Origin: CAG-791 sp002392385
GTDB taxonomy: Bacteria; Bacillota; Clostridia; Lachnospirales; Lachnospiraceae
DNA length: 30,520 bases
NCBI GenBank assembly: GCA_946616295.1
Contig: CAMOIU010000035.1
Location: 1-30,520 of the forward strand
Direction: 5' to 3'
Part shown: one piece after another, positions 22,433 to 30,072 of the stretch
How positions within the stretch are numbered: position 1 is the first letter of the stretch
How the letters are laid out: the number at the start of each line of letters is the position of its first letter
The notes under the pieces: generated by a model
The model's database searches: none
What the model saw: the letters and a program-made list of their open reading frames with translations, nothing else
Told to the model about the DNA's origin: nothing
Position numbers and translations under genes: made by a program

Positions 22433-23398
22433 ATGAAAAGATTTATGAGAAAATGTGTTTGTATGCTGCTCTGCGCGGGCCTGGTCATGGCCGCGGCCGG
22501 CTGCGGAGGCGGCGGCGGGACGGCCCCTGCGCCGATCCCCGCGGAGGAAGAGCAGCCGCTCTCCATCCAGGAGCTGCTGGAGCTGGGCGAACGTTATCTG
22601 GTGGAGCTCAACTATGAGGAGGCCATCGTGGCCTACAACCAGGTCCTCGAGATCGAGCCCAAGAATCTCCAGGCCTGGGAAGGTCTGGCCACAGCTTATG
22701 TGCAGACCGCGGACTATGGCAACGCGGCACAGGCCTACACCAACATCGCCGAGCAGAGGCCTGACGACGCGGATGTCCAGTTCATGCGCGGTATCACCAG
22801 CTACCTGAGCGATGACAATGACACGGGCGAAAACGCCATCACCGAAGGTCTGGGCCTGGTCGCGGACGAGAACGGCGCCGTCAGCCAGGAGGACTTCGAC
22901 CGGCTGCTGGAGGATTTTGCCGAGCTGGGCATCAACGTCCTGCAGGATGAGGAGGCGGACTATTACCACACCTATGTGCTGGAGCTTCCGGACGGCAGAC
23001 ATATCCTGATCACCCGCTACAACGACGGCACGTTCTCCGTGGAGACCCTGGACGCCGGCGAGGAGGTGCCCGCCCAGTTCATTCCCGATGCCCTGGTCTA
23101 CTTCAACTGGAAGAACCTGGACCCCGAGCTGAGCGCCTATTTTGACTACGCGGACTTCTCTGAGGACGGGACCGTCACCCTGTACGGCGGAAACGGACAG
23201 TCAGATACTCTGCCCTACTATTTCTCCGGCGGGGACGGATTCTATCCGGAAGGCACCATTTATATCGGAAGCCCGGACTTCATGTCCCCGGATGCCTACT
23301 ATGCCTGCTTCTATGAAGAAGTGGAGGGTGTAAAGGGCATGGGAATCTCCGGCATCCACTTCGGCGAATACTATTTCCTGCAGCCCGTCAGGCCCTGA
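22433..23398 (+). CDS. TPR-containing lipoprotein
   Basis: A 321-aa protein. The N-terminus has a basic start (MKRFMRKC), a hydrophobic core and a lipobox ending MAAAGC with Cys24 as the expected lipidation site, followed by a Gly-rich spacer. Residues about 40-130 contain TPR-like helices (LNYEEAIVAYNQVLEIEP, then ADYGNAAQAYTNI). The C-terminal 200 residues form an acidic, probably beta-rich region that I do not recognise. It should be anchored on the outer face of the membrane, where it could meet the external TPR part of the neighbouring kinase (inference). GGAGG directly abuts the first ATG, so the effective site may be AGGGGG at 22419-22424; an internal ATG at 22445 is an alternative start. 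Confidence 0.86.
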   Translation: MKRFMRKCVCMLLCAGLVMAAAGCGGGGGTAPAPIPAEEEQPLSIQELLELGERYLVELNYEEAIVAYNQVLEIEPKNLQAWEGLATAYVQTADYGNAAQAYTNIAEQRPDDADVQFMRGITSYLSDDNDTGENAITEGLGLVADENGAVSQEDFDRLLEDFAELGINVLQDEEADYYHTYVLELPDGRHILITRYNDGTFSVETLDAGEEVPAQFIPDALVYFNWKNLDPELSAYFDYADFSEDGTVTLYGGNGQSDTLPYYFSGGDGFYPEGTIYIGSPDFMSPDAYYACFYEEVEGVKGMGISGIHFGEYYFLQPVRP

Positions 23399-23426
23399 GA
23401 GAGCAGAAAGGAGCATATTCAAGCAG

Positions 23427-24350
23427 ATGAAAATCGCAGTGACTTATGAAAACGGACATATTTTCCAGCATTTCGGGAGAACGGAGCAGTTCAAGGTCTA
23501 CGATGTGCAGGATGGGAAGATCGTCGGCAGCGAGGTGATCGGCTCTAACGGGATCGGTCACGGCGCCCTGGCCGGTCTGCTGGCGGACCAGAGCATTCAG
23601 GTCCTGATCTGCGGCGGTCTGGGCGGCGGCGCCCTCAACGCCCTGACCAGCGCCGGCATCGAGGTCTGCGCCGGTGCCGAGGGAGACGCGGACGCGGCTG
23701 TAGAGGCCTATCTGGCAGGCGATCTTGTGGATACCGGCGCCAACTGTGATCATCATCACGGAGAACATCACTGCGGCCACCACGGCGAGGACGGAGACCA
23801 CGAGTGCTGCGGCCACCACGGTGAGGACGAGGATCACGAGTGCTGCGGCGGTCACCATGAGGACGACGAGGAAGGCGGCTGCTGCGGCGGCGGATGCTGC
23901 GGATCCAGGCCCAACTGGATCGAGGGCCGGAACGTGGGCAAGACCGTGCGTGTCCACTATCGCGGGACCTTCAACGACGGCACCCAGTTCGACTCCTCCT
24001 ATGACCGGGGCGAGCCTCTGGAGTTCACCTGCGGCGCGGGCATGATGATCCCCGGCTTTGACAAGGCGGTGGCCGACATGGAAGTGGGACAGGCCCTGGA
24101 TGCCCATCTCATGCCGGAGGAGGCCTATGGCATGCCCGATCCTTCCCGCATCATCGTCCTGAACCTGAGCCAGGTCCCGGGGGCGGAGAATTTCCCCGTG
24201 GGAGAGAGGGTCTTCCTGTCCGACGGCATGGGCAGGCCTTTCCCGGTCACCATCGCGGCCATGGACGATACCACCATCACGCTGGACGCCAACCACGAGA
24301 TGGCGGGCAAGGAACTGAACTTCCACATCGAGCTGGTGGAGGTACTGTAA
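23427..24350 (+). CDS. Fusion: NifX/NifB-type cofactor domain + His/Cys-rich metal linker + SlyD-like FKBP prolyl isomerase
   Basis: A 307-aa protein. Residues 1-100 match the dinitrogenase iron-molybdenum cofactor-binding fold (MKIAVTYENGHIFQHFG, then GHGALAGLLAD and CGGLGGGALNAL). Residues 107-158 contain 10 Cys and 13 His in a roughly 12-residue repeat of the form CGHHGEDxDHEC, followed by CCGGGCC. Residues about 164-307 are an FKBP domain of the SlyD type (VRVHYRGTFNDGTQFDSSYD, then MIPGFDKAVADMEVG, with an insert-in-flap region). SlyD normally carries its metal-binding tail at the C-terminus and helps nickel delivery; here the metal-rich part lies between two domains. A role in metal storage, delivery or metalloprotein folding is inferred. 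The best ribosome binding site (AAAGGAG) is 13 nt from the ATG, a long spacing. Confidence 0.93.
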   Translation: MKIAVTYENGHIFQHFGRTEQFKVYDVQDGKIVGSEVIGSNGIGHGALAGLLADQSIQVLICGGLGGGALNALTSAGIEVCAGAEGDADAAVEAYLAGDLVDTGANCDHHHGEHHCGHHGEDGDHECCGHHGEDEDHECCGGHHEDDEEGGCCGGGCCGSRPNWIEGRNVGKTVRVHYRGTFNDGTQFDSSYDRGEPLEFTCGAGMMIPGFDKAVADMEVGQALDAHLMPEEAYGMPDPSRIIVLNLSQVPGAENFPVGERVFLSDGMGRPFPVTIAAMDDTTITLDANHEMAGKELNFHIELVEVL

Positions 24351-24417
24351 GAGCTCTGAAAAGCCGGGCATATAACATTTGCTGAAGAGCCGGTCAGAAC
24401 ATCTGAGAGAGACAGAC

Positions 24418-25971
24418 ATGAAGATCAACGGACAGATCACTAACCCTTATCTTCCGGAATATGAGTACGTTCCTGACGGGGAGCCCCATGTTTTCGGAGA
24501 CCGTGTCTATATTTACGGCAGTCATGACCGTTTCGACGGCAAGAAATTCTGCATGAACGACTACGTCTGCTGGTCGGCGGACGTGCATGACCTGACGGAC
24601 TGGCGCTATGAAGGCATCATCTACAGACGGACCCAGGACCCGCGTATGGCGGACGGCAATCATGAGCTGTGGGCGCCGGACGTGGTCCGGGGCAGGGACG
24701 GGCGGTATTATCTCTATTACTGCCCGGATGACAAGATTCTGTCCATCGGTGTGGCCGTCTGCGACGAGCCGGCCGGGCGATATGAGTTCCTGGGGATCGT
24801 GCATGACCGTTATGGCCGGAACATCGGCGAGCGGGCAGGCGATACGATCCAGTTCGATCCGGGGGTCTTCATCGACGACGACGGAAAGATCTGGCTCTAC
24901 AGCGGTAACGGTCCCAGGACCAGAAGCGCCATCGGCAAGGAACATAAGGCTTCCGTGGTGATGCAGCTGGAGGAGGACATGGTGACCGTGAAGACGGAGC
25001 CGCGCCGCCTCCTTCCCACCCTGGGCGAATCGGAGGGGACGGGCTATGAAGGGCATGAGTTCTTCGAGGCCAGCTCCATCCGCAAGATCGACGGCCGGTA
25101 TTATCTGGTCTACTCCTCGGTCAATCTCCACGAGCTCTGCTATGCCGTCAGCGACCGCCCCGACAGGGGATACGTCTACGGCGGCGTCATCATCAGCAAC
25201 TGCGACTCCTTCGTCGAGCCTCACTCAGTGGGAGAGGCGGCTGCCCGTGCCCTGTCGGCTGCCCGGGGAGAGGCGGAGGAGGCGGGGACCGCTCTCGCTG
25301 ACGCGAGACGGGCCCGGCAGGAGGTGCCCTTCACCCCGGAGAAAAAGAACTGCTACGGCAACAACCACGGCGGTATCGAGAAGATCAACGGGGAGTGGTA
25401 TATTTTCTACCACCGCCAGACCAACTGCTCCATGTTCTCGCGGCAGGGCTGCGCGGAGCGGATCCACATCCTGCCGGACGGCAGCATCCCCCAGGTGGAG
25501 ATGACCTCCCAGGGACTCACCTGCAGGCCGCTGGAGGGCCGGGGCGTGTATCCGGCGTCCATGGCGGCGAACCTGTACGGCAGGCACAGGCCGGTGATCT
25601 CCTCACCCATGGTCCTGCTGGGCGGGCACCCTTATTTCACCCAGACTGGCCCGGACACGGACCCGGACGCGCCGGGCACCAAGCCCCGCCAGTATATCCG
25701 CGGCGGCAGGAAGGGGATGACCGCGGTCTTCAGGTACTTTGACATCCGGGGGATCATTGCCGTGGGCGTGCAGACCCGGGGCAGCGCCCGGGGACAGGTG
25801 GAGGTCCGCACGGAAGCGGGCGGCGCGCCGGTGGGGACCATAGAGATCACGCCGTCGCGGAACTGGACCTGGCACGATGGCGCGGTCAAGATCCCGGACG
25901 GCGTGTGTGAGCTGTATCTGACCTATACCGGCCGCGGCAGCCTGGATCTGTTGGAGATCCGGCTGGGCTGA
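24418..25971 (+). CDS. GH43 family glycosidase (second copy, unrelated operon)
   Basis: A 517-aa protein starting MKINGQITNPYLPEYEYVPD, where the family sequence begins; the frame is open about 40 nt further upstream, but that part has no ribosome binding site. Candidate carboxylates are Asp20 in VPDGEPHVFGD (base), Asp147 in FDPGVFIDDDG and Glu217 in EFFEASS (acid). YGNNHGGIEKINGEWYIFYH closes the propeller. A charged Ala/Arg-rich segment (about residues 274-303) interrupts it. The last roughly 130 residues form a CBM6-like beta-sandwich. The substrate is probably an arabinoside or xyloside, and no signal peptide is seen. Its stop lies 7 bp from the stop of the convergent exporter gene, with no clear terminator between. 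Confidence 0.9.
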   Translation: MKINGQITNPYLPEYEYVPDGEPHVFGDRVYIYGSHDRFDGKKFCMNDYVCWSADVHDLTDWRYEGIIYRRTQDPRMADGNHELWAPDVVRGRDGRYYLYYCPDDKILSIGVAVCDEPAGRYEFLGIVHDRYGRNIGERAGDTIQFDPGVFIDDDGKIWLYSGNGPRTRSAIGKEHKASVVMQLEEDMVTVKTEPRRLLPTLGESEGTGYEGHEFFEASSIRKIDGRYYLVYSSVNLHELCYAVSDRPDRGYVYGGVIISNCDSFVEPHSVGEAAARALSAARGEAEEAGTALADARRARQEVPFTPEKKNCYGNNHGGIEKINGEWYIFYHRQTNCSMFSRQGCAERIHILPDGSIPQVEMTSQGLTCRPLEGRGVYPASMAANLYGRHRPVISSPMVLLGGHPYFTQTGPDTDPDAPGTKPRQYIRGGRKGMTAVFRYFDIRGIIAVGVQTRGSARGQVEVRTEAGGAPVGTIEITPSRNWTWHDGAVKIPDGVCELYLTYTGRGSLDLLEIRLG

Positions 25972-25978
25972 GAGCCTG

Positions 25979-26818
25979 TCAGGCCCGGCGGACGGAGGCG
26001 ATATTGTAGTAGAGGATGCCGCACAGGACGATGGCGGCACCGATGAGGGAGAGACGGCCCAGCTTCTCACCATAGAAGAAGGCGACCAGGACGGGATTCA
26101 GGATCGGCTCCAGAGCATTGATGATGGAGGCGGTGACGGGATCCGTGTACCGGGTGCCGACGGAGAAGAAGACGTAGGCCAGACCCACCTGGACGGCCCC
26201 GAGGACGAAGACGGCGGCCAGAATGGCCGGCGAGAACTGCGTTTCCCGGAGGACCAGAGGAGACAGGAAGACGCCGCAGGCCAGCTGCCCGAAGAACATG
26301 GAGCTCAGGGCGTCACCCTTTTCAAAGCTGTTGAGCATGAAGACGCCGGCATAGAAGATGCCGGAGAGCACAGCCAGCAGGTCGCCGAGCCAGCGGCCCG
26401 CGGACAGGCCTTCATAGAAGAAGCACAGGATCCCGGCAAGCACGAACAGGACCGTACCCAGTTCGAGCTTGCCGGGCTTTTTTCCAAAAAAGAGGAAGAG
26501 CATCACGATGATCCAGACCGGCGCTGTGTACTGGAGGATGATGGTGTTGCCCGCGGTGGTGAGCTTGTTGGCCACGGCAAAAAGGGTGGTCACGCCGGCC
26601 ATGCAGACGGCGCCCGTGAAGACGGTGAAGTTCCATTTCAGCCGGTGGCCGGTGGCCAGGATATAGAGGCCGATCACACCGCTGGCGATGAGGTTGCGGG
26701 CCCCGTTGATGGCCAGGGGATTCCAGGGGACGAACTTGATGAGGAGACCGCCCAGAGAGAAGCAGCAGGCGGCGCCCAGCATGGCCAGGATCCCTGTCAT
26801 CCTGCGGGAAGAGCTCAC
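25979..26818 (-). CDS. DMT superfamily (EamA) transporter
   Basis: A 279-aa protein with about ten hydrophobic helices in two EamA-type halves (first half GAACCFSLGGLLIKFVPW to FFYEGL; second half LLAVLSGIFYAGVF to ALEPILNPVLVAFFYGEK). The family exports amino acids, metabolites or drugs. The start is GTG at 26818, which overlaps the argC stop as GTGA and is preceded by GGAGGAGG, so the gene is translationally coupled to argC. That coupling suggests export of an arginine-pathway metabolite or a related amino acid, but the substrate is inference. Confidence 0.9.
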   Translation of the reverse strand: MSSSRRMTGILAMLGAACCFSLGGLLIKFVPWNPLAINGARNLIASGVIGLYILATGHRLKWNFTVFTGAVCMAGVTTLFAVANKLTTAGNTIILQYTAPVWIIVMLFLFFGKKPGKLELGTVLFVLAGILCFFYEGLSAGRWLGDLLAVLSGIFYAGVFMLNSFEKGDALSSMFFGQLACGVFLSPLVLRETQFSPAILAAVFVLGAVQVGLAYVFFSVGTRYTDPVTASIINALEPILNPVLVAFFYGEKLGRLSLIGAAIVLCGILYYNIASVRRA

Positions 26819-27780
26819 CGGAGGCCTCCTCCGAGGGAGCCGGTCTCCAGGCCTTCCGCCTCGTCGATGCCCAGCATGATGTTCATGTTCTGGACCGCCG
26901 CGCCGGAGGCACCCTTGCCCAGATTGTCGAAAAGGGCCGTGACGGTGGTCTGGTCCTCATGTCCGCAGACGAAGATGTGAAGCTCGTTGGTCCCGGCCAG
27001 CTGGGCGGCGTAGGTGGTAGGCCGTGCGGCCTCGTAGGGCAGGACCTTGACGAAACGGGCGCCGGCATAGTAGTCCGCCAGACGGTCGCGGATCTCCGGG
27101 GCGGAGGGGCGGCCGGTCAGGAGGTCGTTGTGGAGCATGATGGTGGTGGCCATGCCCTTATAGTAGTCGTCCACGACGGGGATGAAGACCGGTGTCCGGG
27201 TGAGACCGCAGACGGTCTGCATCTCGGGGATGTGCTTGTGGCGCAGGTTCAGTCCGTAGAGGCCGGGGGCGCTCAGCCTGGGATCCCGGTCCTGGGCCTC
27301 GTAGGAGGCGATCATCTTCTTGCCGCCGCCGGAGTAGCCGGTGAGGGAGAAGCAGGTCAGGGGATAGTCCGCCGGCAGGATGCCCATGCGGATCAGGGGG
27401 GCGGCGCAGGAGATCAGGCCTGTGGCGTGGCAGCCGGGATTGGCGACCCTCCTGCTGTTCCGGATGGCCTCGCGCTGTTCCGGGGAGAGCTCGGGATAGC
27501 CGTAGGTCCAGGCGCTGTCGGTCCGGTGGGCCGTGGAGGCGTCGATGACGCGCACATGGGGATCCTCAATGAGGGAAACGGCTTCCCGCGCGCCGTCGTC
27601 CGGCAGGCAGAGGAAGACGATGTCGGCGCTGTTGAGGTAGCGGCGGCGCTCTTCGATGTCATGCCGCCTGTCCTCGTCGATGCGCAGGAGCTCGAGGTCC
27701 GTGCGCGCGCCGATCCGGTCATAGATCTGCAGTCCTGTGGTGCCGCTCTGTCCGTCGATATAGACTCTGGTTCTTGTCAT
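26815..27780 (-). CDS. argC: N-acetyl-gamma-glutamyl-phosphate reductase, type 2 (short form)
   Basis: A 321-aa protein. The N-terminal Rossmann motif is DGQSGTTGLQIYDR, LCLPDDGA follows, and the active-site Cys117 sits in VANPGCHATG. SLTGYSGGGKKM and HKHIPEMQ match the type 2 ArgC subfamily, which is shorter than the common type 1 enzyme. It reduces N-acetyl-glutamyl phosphate to the semialdehyde with NADPH in arginine (ornithine) synthesis. AAGGAGAT lies 7 nt before the ATG. No other arg gene is in the window; its only operon partner is the exporter that overlaps its stop. Some short ArgC-like proteins act with alternative carrier-bound substrates, so the assignment to arginine synthesis is likely but not certain. 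Confidence 0.9.
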   Translation of the reverse strand: MTRTRVYIDGQSGTTGLQIYDRIGARTDLELLRIDEDRRHDIEERRRYLNSADIVFLCLPDDGAREAVSLIEDPHVRVIDASTAHRTDSAWTYGYPELSPEQREAIRNSRRVANPGCHATGLISCAAPLIRMGILPADYPLTCFSLTGYSGGGKKMIASYEAQDRDPRLSAPGLYGLNLRHKHIPEMQTVCGLTRTPVFIPVVDDYYKGMATTIMLHNDLLTGRPSAPEIRDRLADYYAGARFVKVLPYEAARPTTYAAQLAGTNELHIFVCGHEDQTTVTALFDNLGKGASGAAVQNMNIMLGIDEAEGLETGSLGGGLR

Positions 27781-27831
27781 GGAATATCTCCTTCTGTCTG
27801 CTGCAGCGGTTATTCTGGTACAGTGGCCCTT

Positions 27832-27837
27832 ATCATA
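27832..27837 (-). promoter_or_regulatory. Probable -10 box for the argC-exporter unit
   Basis: The minus strand has TATGAT about 52 nt before the argC ATG, in an AT-rich patch. No good -35 is seen at the normal distance. Confidence 0.35.
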
Positions 27838-27963
27838 TCACATTTTGCCCCTGTGTGCACAGACGGCGGGAGATGGAAAAAGAGCGGCTTTTCTGTTAAT
27901 TGGAGGCCGTCCGTGATAGGATAAGAGGCAGATGATTGATTTTACGAGATAAGGAGGTCACAG

Positions 27964-28926
27964 ATGTCGGAGAGTAAGATCGGAGTTATCGGTGTCGGCG
28001 GTGTCGGCGGCTATCTGGCGGCCATGCTGTCTGCCCATATGCCGGGCGTGACGGTCGTCGCGCGCGGCGGGAGAGGGAAGGCCGTCGCGGAGCGGGGCCT
28101 GATCCTGCACAGTGACCACAACGGCGAGATCGTGGGGCATCCGGCCGTCGTCGCGTCCGCTTCGGAGCTCCCCGTGCAGGATGTGCTTTTCATATGCGTC
28201 AAGAACTATTCTCTGGCCCAGGTACTGGAGGAGATGGCCCCCGCCGTGGGCCCGGAGACGGTCCTGGTCCCGGTGATGAACGGCATCGATCCCGCCGAGC
28301 GGGTCCGGCAGGCCTATCCCGCCAATCCCGTGGTGGACAGTGTCATCTACATCGTCTCCTACGCGCGGCCGGACTATGAGATCGTGCAGGAAGGCGATTA
28401 TGCCGATCTGCGGATCGGGGTCGCGCCGGGCGGAGATGTCCCGGCGGACGTGAGCGCACAGGCCCTGCGGACGGTGGAGGAGATCATGCGGACGGCCGGT
28501 CTGGACAGCCGGACCGTGGAGGACATCGAGGCGGCGGTCTGGGAGAAGTTCATCCTCAACTGCGCCTACAACGTCTGCACAGCCGCTTATGACTGCAATA
28601 TCGGCCCCATCCGGGACGATCCGGAGCGGGCCGCGGAGTTCGTGGGGGCTGCCCGGGAGGCTGCCGCCCTGGCCCAGGCCAGGGGCGTGAAGGTGCGTCC
28701 GGACATAGCGTCCAGAGTGGAGCACCGCTTCTACCACAAGCTGCAGGACAGCGATTCCAGTTCCCTGCAGCGGGATGTCCACGCGGGCCGGCCGGCGGAG
28801 ATCGAGACCTTCTGCGGCTATGTGGTCCGGGAGGCGCGGCGGATCGGCGTTCCGGTCCCCGTTATGGACAAGATGTACGGCCTCCTGCAGGAGAGAGAAA
28901 GGAGTGCCCGTGCAGTACAGAAATGA
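27964..28926 (+). CDS. Ketopantoate reductase family protein (ApbA/PanE-like)
   Basis: A 320-aa protein. The N-terminal NADP-binding loop is GVGGVGG (residues 10-16), and VKNYS places Lys80 at the usual first active-site position. VMNGID follows, WEKFILN gives catalytic Lys195 and Asn199, and the C-terminal block QRDVHAGRPAEIET gives Asp271 and Glu279. Family members reduce 2-ketopantoate to pantoate for coenzyme A synthesis, but many paralogues act on other 2-keto acids. No panB, panC or panD is nearby, so the substrate is left open. AAGGAGG precedes the ATG by 6 nt. The 3' end overlaps a truncated aldo/keto reductase frame. Confidence 0.87.
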   Translation: MSESKIGVIGVGGVGGYLAAMLSAHMPGVTVVARGGRGKAVAERGLILHSDHNGEIVGHPAVVASASELPVQDVLFICVKNYSLAQVLEEMAPAVGPETVLVPVMNGIDPAERVRQAYPANPVVDSVIYIVSYARPDYEIVQEGDYADLRIGVAPGGDVPADVSAQALRTVEEIMRTAGLDSRTVEDIEAAVWEKFILNCAYNVCTAAYDCNIGPIRDDPERAAEFVGAAREAAALAQARGVKVRPDIASRVEHRFYHKLQDSDSSSLQRDVHAGRPAEIETFCGYVVREARRIGVPVPVMDKMYGLLQERERSARAVQK

Positions 28927-29044
28927 CAGAAACGGAACACCTCTGTCAGTCCTGGGCTACGGATGTATGCGTTTCACCCGTAAGGGCGGCGGGATCGATG
29001 TCGCACGCCGCTTTATGTTCCGCGGCGGTAAGCGGAGAAAATAA
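28910..29044 (+). pseudogene. Truncated N-terminus of an aldo/keto reductase (44 codons)
   Basis: From a GTG at 28910, with AAAGGAG 6 nt upstream, the frame reads MQYRNDRNGTPLSVLGYGCM and then RFTRKGGGID. This is the typical start of clostridial aldo/keto reductases that carry a C-terminal ferredoxin-like region. After about 31 residues the similarity ends, and the frame closes with 13 unrelated, basic codons and TAA. The catalytic Asp/Tyr/Lys/His region is missing. It overlaps the end of the ketopantoate-reductase-type gene by 17 nt, as an intact downstream operon gene would. An internal deletion is the simplest explanation. Confidence 0.68.
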
Positions 29045-29116
29045 AAGCAATGACTGCCCGGCGCGGAAAGACCACTTCCAACCGGGATCCGGGAAGAAGC
29101 TGTGAAGGAGGAAAAG

Positions 29117-29890
29117 GTGCGGATCAGCTATCATCAGGCACAGCCTTTCAACAGAGAGGGTGTGCGGTCCTTTTATTCGAAAAAACCCATGGATTTCCAT
29201 GACCCGGAGGAGAGGGCGCGTCTCTACGCCCAGATCCGCCGGGACCACGAACCGGCCCCGGCCTGGGTGGCCGGCTGCCGGCCCCAGTTTCACAGCGACG
29301 TGGTGCACCTGGTGACGGAAGAGGATATAGAGAAGGCACAGGCGGCAGACAGCGGAGCGACAGGCATCCTGGACCTGCCTCCGGGGGACGGGCTCCTCAC
29401 GGACCTGCCCGGCGTCGCCCTGGAGATGCGGACGGCGGACTGTCAGAGCATCTTCCTCTACGATCCGGTGCGCCGGGTGGTCGGCAACATCCACAGCGGC
29501 TGGAAGGGCACCCTCCAGCAGATCGCCATAAAGGCGGTGCGGCGGATGGAGGAGGCCTACGGCTGTCTTCCCGAGAACATCGAAGCCTATATCAACCCCA
29601 GTATCCTTCAGTGCTGCTTTGAGGTGGAGGACGACGTGGCGCAGCAGTTCCGGGACACGGTGGACAACAGTGACCGCTACATCCTGAAGGACCGGCTGGT
29701 GGAGGGCAGGCAGAAGTACAGGATCGACACGGCGGCCATCAACCGGGACCGGCTGGCGGCCCTGGGCCTCCTGCCGGAGAAGATCCTCCTGAGCGGCCTC
29801 TGCACGCGGTGCGGTCACGCGGACTATCATTCCTACCGGGGCGACGGCCATACCGCCGGCCGCAACGGCTCCTGGATCTGGCTGGTGTGA
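29117..29890 (+). CDS. pgeF: Peptidoglycan editing factor PgeF / laccase-domain protein (DUF152, YlmD/YfiH-like)
   Basis: A 257-aa protein in the usual size range. The zinc/copper-site residues are His59 in QFHSDVV, Cys109 in MRTADCQSI and His126 in NIHSGWKG, with the family spacing of 17 between Cys and His. DGLLTDLPGVAL, the late CTRCGHADYHSYR block and the final NGSW are also typical. The family has been described as polyphenol oxidase, as purine nucleoside phosphorylase and as an enzyme that corrects wrongly built peptidoglycan precursors; which of these applies here is unknown. I chose the GTG at 29117 because AAGGAGG (29105-29111) lies 5 nt before it; the GTG at 29102 would put that site inside the gene. 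Confidence 0.88.
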   Translation: MRISYHQAQPFNREGVRSFYSKKPMDFHDPEERARLYAQIRRDHEPAPAWVAGCRPQFHSDVVHLVTEEDIEKAQAADSGATGILDLPPGDGLLTDLPGVALEMRTADCQSIFLYDPVRRVVGNIHSGWKGTLQQIAIKAVRRMEEAYGCLPENIEAYINPSILQCCFEVEDDVAQQFRDTVDNSDRYILKDRLVEGRQKYRIDTAAINRDRLAALGLLPEKILLSGLCTRCGHADYHSYRGDGHTAGRNGSWIWLV

Positions 29891-29984
29891 CGCACACATA
29901 AAAACCGCATAAAAAATGCACAGGATTCACAAAAAAAGCCGGGAAACAGCGGATATTTTCTGAATTCATTTTTAAAGCGCCTCA

Positions 29985-29993
29985 TGGTATCCT
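29985..29993 (+). promoter_or_regulatory. Possible extended -10 promoter element for fhs
   Basis: TGGTATCCT has the extended -10 form with hexamer 29988-29993, about 80 nt before the fhs ATG. The -35 region (TTCATT at 29965-29970) is poor. The AT-rich stretch from 29895 to 30020 otherwise shows no gene. Confidence 0.35.
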
Positions 29994-30072
29994 GTAAGCG
30001 ATTTATGAAGGTTTACAAAATCGGGACACAGGCACAAGGACGGAGGCGGACACGCACAGACAGGAGGATACC

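Noticed and set aside
24379..24417. Upstream extension of the second GH43 gene from a TTG codon
   Set aside because: No ribosome binding site precedes it, the added residues do not resemble the family, and MKINGQITNPYLPE is the natural start.
29891..30072. THF riboswitch upstream of fhs
   Set aside because: Folate riboswitches do occur before such genes, but I could not find the conserved helices or core sequence in this AT-rich leader.
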